From: Chamaea fasciata
Lineage: Eukaryota; Chordata; Aves; Passeriformes; Sylviidae
Length of the DNA stretch: 64,000 nucleotides
Assembly: GCA_029207755.1 (NCBI GenBank)
Contig: JARCOQ010000002.1
Coordinates: 88,449,087 to 88,513,086 of the forward strand
Direction of reading: 5' to 3'
The notes beneath the pieces are model-generated. The model was not told the origin of the DNA. It was given only the letters and a program-made list of their open reading frames with translations, and did not search any database. This document shows positions 12,080-23,464 of this stretch, one piece after another; position 1 is the first letter of the stretch, and each line of letters begins with the position of its first letter. A program made the position numbers and the translations under genes.

Positions 12080-15000
12080 CTAGGTATGGGGAGTATTTTT
12101 ATTTTAGCAAATAAAAAAGCATGAACTGAGGTACCAAGGATGGAGTTGCTACACCAGTAGTTGTGGATTGACATGTATATGGTCACTCACAGTTTGATTT
12201 AGGCGCCTGCTGAGCCTTTGCTTTAAGTCTTATGTTTGTCTGCAATAGGGCAAAGTCACAGAGAAATCTTTTCAAGAGCTAAAGATCTTACCTGAACCAT
12301 TGGAGACCCTCAAAGCATAGAGATTTCCTTCTGACACACAGGAGAAAATAGGACCCCAAGCATGGTGCAAATGTTCTCCTATTGATCTGAGTAGCTGCTG
12401 CTACTCAGGACGGTGCTTCAAGCTGGGGGTGCTGTCTCAGAGCCTGCCAGTCCGTGCCAAGTGTGAACTCTCTCCCACATCCAGACTGGCTAGAGAGGAG
12501 GCTCCAAGTCACGCTGCTGTGCTCTTTTCTGAGTGCTCCCACTCTCTTACTCCTCACACTTCTTCGTGCCAGAGGATGAGGCAAGGATAGACTTCAACCC
12601 ACTTAGTCTGTGGTATACTTTTGAGTGGTTTGTTTGGCCTCAATAGATAAGTCACAAATTTTCTTGTCATTGTGACTGGCTCTTGCTATATTATCAGTTT
12701 GAATGTTGCTGAGGGGTTTTTGAACTGGGGATGTGACTGGGCTTTTAAGAGTCTGTGGCATATGGGAATATACATTAAGCCACTGAGAATATTTCATCAC
12801 AAAGGAGCTTTGGAAAGAGCACGTCATATACACCTGCCAAGAAGCATCTCAAATAATTGAGTTGATGATAGTGGAATGAGTAAACTGTTTATGAGACAGT
12901 GACATTGCATCCAGCACACAGAGGACTAGCATTATAATTAATTAATGCTTATAGATGGTTCCTTAGTACAGATGCTATGGTTTTCTGTATTTCATCTTTG
13001 ACAGGGGAATGCAGGAGGAGTGAAAATGCTCTGTCATTTTTGTCATGTCTTCCCTTTTGTTAATGCCTCACACAATTGGTAGTTTCAAGGTCACTTTATT
13101 TACTGATGATTCTCTGTCACCAGCAATACCAATGTTGTGCTAAAATGAATCAAAATATGTTTCTTGTAACACCCTCCTGGATCCCTTACTTTATCTCTCT
13201 TCCCCATGGTGGTAAAATAGCAATAAGGTAAATTCAATTAATATAAAAAAAAATTGCTTAGAGTATATGTTTTAGAGCCCTGGTATTTAATGACAAACCA
13301 CATTATTCAAATAGGAATAAAAATATTTATAGATTGTGTTTTTCAGATGGGTTTGCAATAGAGCCAGCATGGGTAACATATGATGAGATTCCACAATCAC
13401 ATTTCTCCCACACATATTGATGGAAACCCTCCCATCCAAACACAATTGCATACGTCTCTTTTTTCAATCTTTGCATACATTGTTACTGTAGAGGTGAAAG
13501 AGCTGCATACATAAACCTCTCACTGCCCTACCTTCAGTGACAGAGCCACAAGTCATGTCTTGGATGCATCTATCTGAATTTTTATTATTTCCATCATTTG
13601 ACGAAGGTGGATTCCTGCCAGCATCCCATTGAAATGTAATTGTTAACAGATCTGAGTGTTACCAAGACTTCTGAAAAATAAGGTAAAAACTTGGCAAGAT
13701 AACTTACAACCTCTAATATCTTTTTAAGTCAAATACACAACAACAATAGCACATCTTTCTACCAAATTTTTAGGGTCATCCTAAGCTGAAAGAACAGGAT
13801 GAAAATATTTTACTTTGATGCTGCATTTATTCCTTTCTTAGGTGTCTGGAGCATGATGCAGATTTGTGTCATGTTGTATCCTGGCAGACTGAAGTTCTCT
13901 GGATTTTAGTACAGGAATGTCAGTTTTACACAAACTGAATGTTGGATCCATATGTGATTCTGTATGCAGTGTGCTTGTGGACACACTTAACATGATGATT
14001 AGCAGTTCTGTCCTTTATAAAAAAATCTCTGGCTGACAATTTTGCAAGGTTTGAGAGCTGTGACTGCTCATGGACTTTTACAAGCGTTACTTTGACTGGT
14101 GCACTGGAATTTTGTTTGGGCTTTGCAGTGGCACTCATCTTAGGAGTAATCTCTGCCAGTGACACCTGATCTCTTTCTGACAAGGTGACATTAGTTCTGT
14201 GAGTGGTCTTTACTTTCCTTAACTTTCTTATCCATTAAGGCAGCATGTTTAGTTTATTTGCTACCTATGTCTGCATTGCTCTCATTTTGAAGAGTGATTT
14301 TTCTTTTACTCTGGCAGCATAATTTCTTGTGACAGCCACCTACTGTGTTTGTGGGTTCTCATTCATTTGCCACAGATTTTTCCTTCATTTGCAGGTGTGT
14401 AACCTCCACATAAGATGCAAACACTGTTAGCTATGTTTTGATTGGAAATGGATTTTATCAGCACTTTCATCATTCCAATAGTTTTAGCAGTACTTTTTGC
14501 TTAGTTTCAGTCAACCTGAATTAATCCTTACTGATTTTTTCTCATATATTACTTAGTATTGGATCAATTTCATCCCTATAAATAAACACAGAATCCTTCA
14601 TTAGCAAACCTGTCATAAACCACTCTGTGGGTTCACTTTGGATCTTGTTCCAAGTCATTAAATTCATGGCTTGCCAATACTGGATTAGCTTTTTGGAGAG
14701 GACAGTTTAGATATTCAGCTAAAATCTAGCCAAGCTCTATTCATGTTGCTGTCTCTTCTTCCTACTCAGGTTAAACAGAAAATGTGTAGCTCCTTCTTTA
14801 TTGTGACCTGCTGTGAAATGCAAGCCAAGCTTTGTCTGTTGCTTGGAGTCCTACTGCTTGTCAGAAGAGCTGCCTTTCTGTTCTTCAACAACACTAGGCA
14901 TGGACTCCAGAATATTCTGTCCTCTCAAGGAGTGTCCTGTCCTTTGCCTTGTGTTAAGCCCTACCATATGTTGCACTGTACTGTGATTTGGAAATTAGGA

Positions 15001-18000
15001 CTCTGAACAATGGGAATTATGGCAGTGCAAAGTGTTCCAAAATGTGTTGGAAAGTGTGTGAATATGAGACTGGTGTTAGAGTTATTTTCCTATTTTCTTT
15101 ACCATGTGTAGGTATAGTAAAGAAGGGCAATGAAGTCAAAACAGAGCAGTAACAATTACAGTGTAACAAGAGAATATACTAAAACCTTCTTTACCATTCT
15201 TGTGACAAAGTACAGTCTCAGCATCATTAATGAATTTTGCTTCTGGGGATATCCTGTAGGCATCAGCTGTGCCTTTAAAAAAGATCCAGTGTGAAGAACA
15301 GCACCTTTTCCTGCTGATCTGATCAGCTTCCAAGCATATTAAATGGAAATAAGCATATTAGAAAGAACTGAGCAGACCTCATGAAATGATTTACAATAGT
15401 GTCACAGGGTGACTCCCAATAAATTGAGCATATGGTAATTGTTCACATCTGACTGTAAGCTTTCAGATGTAAACTAAAAAGAAAGAAACAAAAGTATGGT
15501 ATTTTTCTGGCCAGTAATTATAAATTCAGCAGCATTCAGCAGAACATTAGCATATTAATTACATGGTAATCTTGTAACAACAACCCAATCATAATGTGTT
15601 GCTAGTTGCTATCTTTGGGTAGCATTTTGATAGCAGCTTTCATGATTTAGGAGCCAATGCCAAAATAATATGTGTGCCTACATCTCACCAAAGGTTACTT
15701 AAGAAATTTTGAGAATGCTGTTGAGAATGTTTCCCTTGCCTTCAAAGCACCCTTGATCCTGATCTTATCTTTTTATTTGTTACTACTAATCTTGTAGTTT
15801 TAAATGAGTCTGTTGGTTTCTCTCGAGCTTTTAAATGGAGTCTCCTGCAGATTGCAAAGTCCTACAGAAGTTCTCAGGAGTGGCACTGTTCTGTGGCATG
15901 GCCCTTCCAACTCCATGTCTCCTGGGAGGCTCAGGTTGATGTCTGACATCTAAGCCATTTGGTACAGTTTGACCACTAGATGGGAGCATCGGTTATTTAG
16001 CCTTTGCTTTGAAATGGTGCTCTCCCAGCCTTGTAAAAAGATATTCCCTCTTGGCTCTTGTTTCAAACTTGCAGGAGACCTGAACCTCCTCCCACTGCTG
16101 TGCAGCACATTCCAGAAACACTGGCTAACAGTGATCCCTAGAGAACATCCCTCTCAGCTGATGCCTTACATCACCAGCGTTCAAAGTGGTCCCTACTGTT
16201 TGGTATGGAAGCACTCAGTTACTGCCCAAGCGTTGAGGGACATGCTGAGAACTGCAAGAATGGTCTAGTAAAGTTGTTTTATGCCTTATTGTTTCATTGG
16301 GAAGTGGAGCATCAGTAGTTTGCCAATTGTCTTAAAATCACCCTGATCACCAGAGAAAATGAAGAAAAAGGAAAGACAGACTTGACTTCCATGGTTCAAC
16401 AAACAGTGGTGGACTTGCTGCATTTCTGAAAAGATGCACAGAAAGAAAAGGAAACTTTATAATCTAACCCAGCTGCAGGACATCCTCTCCAACTCCTGCA
16501 GCTGCTGGGATGCTTCCACAACTCTTTAAGGTGAGCTCCAATGTTTAAACAGGGTACAATGAATGTTCCTCACCAAAAGGATCTCCATCTAGGGGTATCT
16601 CTGATTCTTAGGGGCTCTGTTCAGTTAAAATATCCCCTTCCTCACCTAAGCCATATTTGTAGTGCTTGAACTTGATACAGATACTCTTTAGCACCTTTTC
16701 CACACAACCATTGTCTATCCATGCCTTGCTGCTACTTGAATGGGAAGAAGGCACACAGAAAACCAGCTAAGGGATGTCCCTGGGCTCAGTTTAATTATGA
16801 TCAAGCTGCTCATCCATTATGAGAGAAATGCTGCCTACAGAAGTAGGATGGAGTACAGACCTCAATGCACAACTTCTTTTTTGAGTTGAGAACGGCATTG
16901 TCTTCACATATGCATGACTGACACCCATACTTAAGAAACAAGCAAGAGAAATAATGCATGTGGACCATTAGTAACTCAGGACTGACACTTGGCATGAGTG
17001 CAGCCCAAAAGCTACTGGGTGGTAAAGGGTTCATTGTGTGCCTCCTGCCCTGGGCTGTGTTATGAGAAACAGGATCTGCAGCAGCCAGTCTATCAGCTTT
17101 CTCCCAAGCCGCCATTCTTTTCAGAGAAAAAAAAAAAAAACAAACAACAAAACAACTGGGAAAGGACATGTGGCCAAGATCTTTCTAGGTAAGGTAAGGA
17201 TTCAGCACTTATATGAGAGACAGCCTAGAGATTTCAGGGAATGGAAAGAGATCACAAAACAAGAAGGCACAAGGGTGAAGAATCAGGCTCTGTCTGCCAG
17301 CCAAGTGAGAATGAGGAGTGGAAGAGATGCAACAAGTGGCTGTGGTGTGGACATGTACAACTGAAATTTGCAAATTGGAGTGGAGAGTGGATTGCTGCAG
17401 GTAGCAGTACACAGGGATAATGAAGTGTCCCAGGGCAGCCACTGATTGTCAGCATTGAGCTCTGGCAGGAGAGCTGTGCCAGCCAGGAAATAGCTGTTGG
17501 CATTGGGCTGCTGGAATATGAGGCTGCACTTAGGAGACATGACATGTGATTGTATCAAGGGAGTTTCACTTTTCTCCAACCACCTCCTGTGGGAGTTGGC
17601 CAAACTGAAGCAACTCTAAACCTAAGGCCGTGGGAAACCCCTTTAGTTGTGGCAAGTAGTAAAGGTTCATTGGAGTTTGCATGTTAATTAAGTTGTTCCA
17701 TATAAGGTTATGTTTTTATGATTGCTCAGTTATGTTGTACAAATATGGTTATGTTCCCAGTTCGAGTATCTGATTGCACCCTTACTCTCAGACCTACCCT
17801 ATATATTGTCATGTTTTCCTCAGTTCCGGGTCTTCAGTTGGTTACCTCCACAGAGTTCTCTTAGGTACTGTGCACAGTTTTGGGGCACCGTCCCTATTTT
17901 CTTTTATCTGTTTTTAAAGTGTTCTTTTTCTAGTGCCAACTGTCATTCCCACTTCTAATTATTTTCTTGCCACCCTCTGCCCTGAAGTCAGAGGACCTAA

Positions 18001-18225
18001 AGGTTTGTCATGGTTACCCTCACTGTGAAAATCCCCCACTTCCAGCTTCACAAAAATAAGACTTAACCTCTGCATCTAGGAAGAACCTCTTGGAAAGAGG
18101 AAAGCTGAAATGCCTTCAGGACCCTGAAAACTGAAGGCAAATGGAAAACATAAAAATTGGGGAGAAATGTAGTTTTAACACAGTCATGATTTTCTCTGAG
18201 CTGAGAACTGCTCATATGCTCACAT
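12080..18225. other. Single-copy DNA, no gene recognised
   Basis: AT-rich DNA with an A tract at about 17127-17140. One homeodomain-site-rich block (15400-15660) is listed separately. Open frames near 16810-17600 overlap on both strands without protein-like composition. Confidence 0.5.
15400..15660. promoter_or_regulatory. Possible enhancer-like block, rich in homeodomain and POU-type strings
   Basis: The stretch carries several TAAT cores (CAGTAATTATAAATT near 15512, ATTAGCATATTAATTACATGG near 15546 across adjacent strings) and octamer-like ATTAGCAT. Together with low repeat content this resembles conserved non-coding elements around developmental genes. The call rests on visual impression only. 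Confidence 0.2.
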
Positions 18226-18227
18226 GC

Positions 18228-18857
18228 TCACAAAAGCAATCACATCCTGGGCTGCATCCAAAGCAGCATGGCCAACAGGGTGAGGGAGGTGATTCTGCCC
18301 CTCTGCTCTGCTCTGTTCTGCTCTGGAGAGACCCCATGTGGAACACTGCATCCAGCTCTGTGATCCCAACAGAGGAAGGACATCAACTGTTTGGAGCAAG
18401 TCCAGAGGAGGGCCATGAAGATGATTAGAGGGATAGAGCTTCTATGAGGAAAGGTGAAGAAAAGGTGAAGAAAACTGCTATTGTTCCATGTGGAAAGGAG
18501 AAGTGACCTAACTGAAGCCTTCCAATACCTGAAGTGAGCCTAAATGAAAGATGGAGGGAGATTATTTGCAAGGACATATAGTGACAGAACAAGGGGGAAT
18601 GACTTTAAATTGAAAGGTTTAGATTAGATACTGGGAAGAAATTCTTTGCTCTGAGGATGGTGAGGCGCTGGAACAGGTTGCCCAGAGCACTTGTGGTTGC
18701 CCCATCCCTGAAAGTATTCAAGGCCAGTTTGGATGGGGCCCTACACAACCTGGTCTAGTGCAAGGTATCCCCCTGATACCTTGCTGAAACTGGGGCTGAA
18801 ACTAGATGATCTTTAAAGTTCCTCCCAACCCAAGCCAAAACATTCTCTGATTTTTTG
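18228..18857 (+). mobile_element. CR1 LINE, 5'-truncated 3' fragment
   Basis: This is a CR1 non-LTR retrotransposon fragment in sense orientation. The left part is a decayed piece of the ORF2 C-terminal region (ILGCIQSSMANR then REVILPL near 18255-18300), now interrupted by stops and shifts. Its right part is the typical avian CR1 tail: a 'lone AGATGATCTTTAA(A)GTTCC..CCAACCCAA' segment ending in a worn copy of the ATTCTATG-type terminal repeat around 18845. A local (CTCTG)n stretch at about 18299-18325 and a duplicated AAAGGTGAAGA near 18450 are later changes. CR1 elements are usually 5'-truncated and make no clear target-site duplication. The fragment is moderately diverged and inactive. Confidence 0.9.
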
Positions 18858-18859
18858 AT

Positions 18860-19915
18860 GCCTAAAGTTGATGTCACCATAAGTACCCTTCTGCTGTGCC
18901 AGAGGCTGTAGCTTGAAGTGTCTCATTATCTTTGACTGTAATGACTTGAGCCTCCTAGCTGTGTCCTGACAGCCTGCTTTTCCAAGGTGTGATGCAGAAC
19001 CGTGTTCCTCACCGGCTACCAGCAGCAGAGATGAAAGCACACTCTGAAGTCTGGGATGTGTGAGGAATTGTATTTCCTCCTCATTAGCACTCTTTGGTGT
19101 GCACACAGCACAGACTTGCCAGTCCTGCAGGAGCACACAGCCCTGTCTGGGAACACAGGAGTGCACACCACACAAACAGTAAGATGGCATCGCTGTTTAC
19201 TGCTGGACGGAACCTACCTGATTAAAGTAGGACAAACTGCTGAGTCCCAAAGGACACAGATTTGCTGTAAAACACAAATACTCTGTTGAAACCAACTGTT
19301 TTTTCACAGACTCATTCAATTTAACTGCAACCTCAAAAGATAATGTAGTTTATTGACCAAGTGAGTAGTGAAGTGGCTGAGTTTCACATTCCATCAAAAT
19401 TATGTAGGTTCAGCTAAGAGTAAAACCTGTCTTCAGCTTAGTTTCATGCAAGACTGTGATGTGACTAACACTGAGATCGGATTTCACTGGCAAATCAAGT
19501 AAGAAGCAAAGTGAAGTGCAGAGAACTCATTTAAAATCACAGCTGAAATAATACCAAACATGCAAGTGAAAAAATTACTGACAAAGTTAATTGCTTTTCT
19601 TCCATATTAAGATAGTTTCAAGTCTGTTCCAGTGTGAAAGTCACTTGCAGAGACTCTAGGGCATTAAAATTAAGCTTTCTGCTTTTGATTTAGTCAAGGA
19701 ATTAGCTGCATTAGAAACTCAGGCAGAGACCCCAGCTAGAAGAAAATCAGAACTGTCAAAGATATGAGATCTGGCAAAGCTCTCAAAGGCAGTACATTGA
19801 CAATTAAGTTTCACACTAATCCCCATGATACATGTGCTTCTAAGCCCATGGAAATTGTGTTTGATCATTTTTTTCTAAATTAGTAGGTTATTTCCCCATT
19901 TTTTTTCATTAGACT
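18860..19915. other. Single-copy DNA between a CR1 and the TCCTC array
   Basis: No exon or repeat family is visible. The last 40 bases are T-rich and lead directly into the pentanucleotide array. Confidence 0.5.
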
Positions 19916-20231
19916 TCCTCTCCTCTCCTCTCCTCTCCTCTCCTCTCCTCTCCTCTCCTCTCCTCTCCTCTCCTCTCCTCTCCTCTCCTCTCCTCTCCTC
20001 TCCTCTCCTCTCCTCTCCTCTCCTCTCCTCTCCTCTCCTCTCCTCTCCTCTCCTCTCCTCTCCTCTCCTCTCCTCTCCTCTCCTCTCCTCTCCTCTCCTC
20101 TCCTCTCCTCTCCTCTCCTCTCCTCTCCTCTCCTCTCCTCTCCTCTCCTCTCCTCTCCTCTCCTCTCCTCTCCTCTCCTCTCCTCTCCTCTCCTCTCCTC
20201 TCCTCTCCTCTCCTCTCCTCTCCTCTCCTCT
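19916..20231. repeat. Perfect (TCCTC)n array, about 63 copies
   Basis: Three hundred and sixteen bases of the pentamer TCCTC (GAGGA on the minus strand) run without a single interruption. The strand is pure polypyrimidine opposite polypurine, with mirror symmetry, so it can form intramolecular triplex (H-DNA); the GG pairs on the minus strand could also form two-tetrad G4s. Open frames through it encode only EERRG or its equivalents and are not genes. True length may differ, because such arrays are hard to sequence and assemble. Confidence 0.99.
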
Positions 20232-21620
20232 TCCATTAAAACAGTTAACTGGCTCTATTTGAATGTGGTTTCTCTACAAGGTGAGCAGCAGCTTAAGTAG
20301 CTGTTTAGGACTCTGAAAATATTTGGGCATGCACAATCTGGTACTGTAAATTTTTTGTGCCAGGATTTGCTCTTAGTATCTAGATTGAACTTTATGACTG
20401 TGACAAGATCAGAATTAAAAAAGTTGGACCAAATTTCATCTTATTTATATGTAAGTCCACTTTAATTAATAAGGTTGTATAGTTAATATAACTACTTCTT
20501 TATACGTAAGGCCCATTCTGGATCCCATTTATTCAGTAACTCACTAAAACACGTTGGTTTGTTTTAAGACATTCTAACCTCCAACTACTTAAAATGCAGC
20601 TTGTGGGATTTGTAAATATGCTAGGCTCAGGAGGAAAAACATCACATTTACAAAGATGCATATCAGCATTAAGTATGGAATTTAAAAGCCTATAGAAATG
20701 TAGGCTTGACAGAGGAAGATGGAGCATCCACTCTCTTCCTCTGAGGCTAGGTAACTTGATTAGTGTTCAACTTAGAGTGGGTACATTGCCTCTTTCACCA
20801 CTCACACTTTCATTCTTTCAAAGGGCACAGTCTTCCTTAATATGCAAAGGCTCACATCATGGATGTAGTGCTCCTGGCCAGCAAGGGCTCCACAGGAGCA
20901 TTTAAAGAAATGACTCTTATATTTTGCTAACATATACTGAATTTCTATGGATTACTCTGCTCAGTATCCAAAGTTCAGTGCCTTGGAAATATTCCAGAAA
21001 AGCAGGTTGGTGCAACATTGAAAAATAGTATTATCTAATGCTTGAAAAGTTCACAGAAAAGGGTCAGCTTTGCCAGATCTTCTGATTCACACCAAAGTAG
21101 CTGAAATCACTTATAAAAATTTGTTGCTTCAAAATAAAGTTTTCCTATCTTATGAAGAAAGGTGAAGGCATGCTTGATAAAGGTGTACTTGAGGCAAAAT
21201 GTGGAAACTGAAACCAAACATTACAAATAACAGCTGAAAGCTTTTTGGATAATTTTCTTGGGCTATTGCTTAAAAAAATGGTTGAAGTAACATTTTTGAA
21301 GTAACTGATTTGGGATAGAAATGTGGTTTTTATATTAAAATCTCTTTTAGAGCAAAATGCTTATGGAGTAGTTAATCTACATGTCTGAGCAAATAAACTG
21401 GCCACAGTGAACTCAAAGAAATGTGGCTTGATATCACACTGGAGAGCTATTCCTTTGGATCTTAGAAAGAAAAACTCACCTGTCCTGTGGAATGGAACAA
21501 ATGAACTAAGTTCTTTTCTTAGGTAACCTTAAAAAGAAAGCTAATTAAGGAACTGCATAGAAAGAAGTGCAGGGATGTGCTTTTCTTTTCCAATGGAAGT
21601 GTGTAAGATGATTCTTACTC
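20232..21620. other. Single-copy DNA, no gene recognised
   Basis: AT-rich DNA without a recognisable repeat or exon. Confidence 0.5.
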
Positions 21621-21785
21621 TCTCTATATATACTTCTTATATATATATATAATATTTATTATATATGTAGTATACACTATATAATAGGTAATATACAAGA
21701 TAGATATATTATATTATATTATGTTATGTTATGTTATGTTATGTTATGTTATGTTATGTTATGTTATATATATCCTATATATGAC
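21621..21785. repeat. AT-rich simple repeat with (ATATT)3-(ATGTT)9 array
   Basis: Alternating TA and AT stretches lead into three ATATT pentamers (21706-21720) and then nine ATGTT pentamers (21721-21765), closing with another TA run. The abrupt change from ATATT to ATGTT is what is expected if one A-to-G variant unit was then amplified. Confidence 0.95.
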
Positions 21786-21829
21786 AGAAGTCTTCTATGT
21801 TTGTCCTGTAACCCAAGTGAGCTTGGCAA

Positions 21830-22420
21830 ATCTCATCTGGAAGGGACCTCTATGTTGAATGTTTGCTGTGAGGGAGATTTTACTTGCCTCAGCAAGTGTT
21901 TTAATTGTTTCACAATGCAAAATTTTTTCTTATATCCTAACAGAAATTCTCTTGATGAAACTCTGTGCATCACTATAAGGACATCCATTGACTCTGTAGC
22001 TGCATTTCAGGTATTGAAAGACTGTGAATACATCCCCCTGGAGCTTTTCATTCTCTAGAACAAACAAACCAAATTTCTTTGAGATTTCTTCATGCCATAT
22101 TCTGCAATCCTCTCATCATCTTCACGACCCCTCTCTGGGTCCTCTCTAGTTTTTTAATGCTTCTCTCAAACTGGGGCAGAGTGTTCTATGTGTGGCCTAA
22201 AAAGTGCCAAGTACTATGAGATAATCACTTTCCTTGATCTGCTGGCTGTACTCTGCTGATACAGGCTAGGGTATGGTTTGTTGGAAGCACAGACTCCTGG
22301 TTCATGTTTGGTCTGCTTCTCCCTAGAACCCTCAGCTCCTTTTCAGCAGAACTGAACCTCCCCAGCCTGTATCCTCAAATGATGACTCAAGTTCTATTTA
22401 CTGCAGCTTGGACTCCTTCA
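21830..22420 (-). mobile_element. Ancient CR1 LINE fragment
   Basis: The plus strand reads as the reverse complement of the 3' half of an old CR1. Recognisable landmarks in consensus order are a 'CAGCAAGTGTTTTAATTG..TTCAC' tail segment (21893-21915), 'TTTTTTCTTATATCCTAACAG' (21924-21944), 'ACATCCCCCTGGAG' (22030-22043), 'CAAACAAACCAAATTTCTTTGAG' in two parts (22062-22085), 'CTCATCATCTTCACG' (22113) and a segment down to 'CCCCAGCCTGTAT' (22361). Similarity to the consensus is patchy with many small indels, so this copy is much older than the CR1 at 35612. No frame is open. It lies immediately beside the ATGTT array. Confidence 0.75.
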
Positions 22421-22424
22421 CCAC

Positions 22425-22690
22425 AACAAAGGGCTCTTTTCATTTTTGCATCTTTCTGCACCAGATCTGCTCAGTACAGTCCTTCTGCTGATCAGGATTA
22501 CTTCAGTACCACATGAGGAAAAAAAAGAAAGGGTCCAAGTGGGTGGTAGACAGGATGTGATTCATACTCCTACATAGTTCCTGTCTGAAATATAAACCAC
22601 TGGGATTGGCACTAAGTCCTGCACCAGAAATCTACTTGGGTAAAGGAGCTTATTGGTATATGACCAGCAAATCTGAAAGGTTTTTTCTCA
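22425..22690. other. Single-copy DNA
   Basis: No recognised feature; it ends with a pyrimidine-rich tract just before the candidate exon at 22694. Confidence 0.4.
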
Positions 22691-22693
22691 CAG

Positions 22694-22886
22694 CCACACA
22701 CATGTGGATCAACCAGAGGGTAGCGAGCTCCTCTTCTTTGAAGACATGCCAAAGAGACTTCCATCGGGCAGCAAAAGAAGGAAAGATGACACATCAAGAC
22801 AGATGCTGATGCCTCAGGAAGAGAAGCATGAGGAAGGAAGCACATTATCCGAGTTAAACTGCTCAGCCTCTGTTGCCATACACTAA
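22694..22886 (+). CDS. Weak candidate terminal exon, unrecognised product
   Basis: A stretch GGTTTTTTCTCACAG ending at 22693 is a good 3' splice acceptor. After it one frame stays open for about 64 codons and ends at TAA (22884-22886). Its translation is hydrophilic, with FEDMPKRLP, then a basic SGSKRRKDD, then an acidic EEKHEEGS, and so reads more like protein than neighbouring frames do. However, a second plus frame and the minus strand are also open over most of this stretch, and no homologue comes to mind. No upstream exon is identified. It could be an untranslated or lncRNA exon, or chance. I assign no function. Confidence 0.12.
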
Positions 22887-23204
22887 GAGAGCCATTGAAG
22901 TCTCTTTTGCACCTCTGCTGCACAAGGGTACCTTCTTCTTAGTGGTATGTTCCTACCTCTTAAAAAAAAAAAAAGTACATATTTTTCCATATGACATGAT
23001 TTATCTTGTTCATTCCCAATTAGTACTGGTGACTTTGTCCAGTCTGTTTTTCAAATTATCAAAGCAAGACTTGGTTTCTATTTCTATTTCCATTGGTTTC
23101 TAGAATTCAGTGATCCATCTCTTGGTTACAACAATGCTACAAAAAGGTTCCAGGAGTTTTGTCTACATTTCCTTTAATCAATGCCACTCTTTTGTTACTA
23201 GCTA

Positions 23205-23460
23205 TTCCTTAAATCATTTTAAACAAGGTTTCTCTATTTCTTTGCACCTGCAGAGGCTTTTATGGAGTTATCCTATTCCCCCTTAGTCAGTTAGTGATAC
23301 TGAACTAAACTTTTATTTTTTTAATTTTCTCTGGAAATGAATCCCTCAAGTCCTTTGAACATTTTTTGCTGCCCTTTTCTGAATTTCCTGCAGTTTTTTT
23401 GAAATCTGTCTGGCAGAGATGTGCTTAGGCTGGGGAGCAATATTCTACCTGCAGCTTCCT
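23205..23460 (-). mobile_element. Very old CR1-type LINE fragment
   Basis: On the plus strand, segments equivalent to 'TTTCTTTGCACCTGCAGAGG' (23239), 'CCCCCTTAGTCAG' (23278), 'GCCCTTTTCTGAATTTCCTGCAG' in two parts (23371) and 'GCAATATTCTACCTGCAGC' (23439) follow in the order seen in the reverse complement of old reptilian/avian CR1 subfamilies. Divergence is high, and the outer limits are uncertain; decayed CR1 may extend left to about 23040. It has the same orientation as the fragment 800 bases to its left. Confidence 0.5.
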
Positions 23461-23464
23461 TGCT

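Noticed and set aside
19880..20236. Minus-strand 118-codon frame of repeated EERRG
   Set aside because: It is only the translation of the TCCTC array; every frame of a stop-free pentamer repeat is open.
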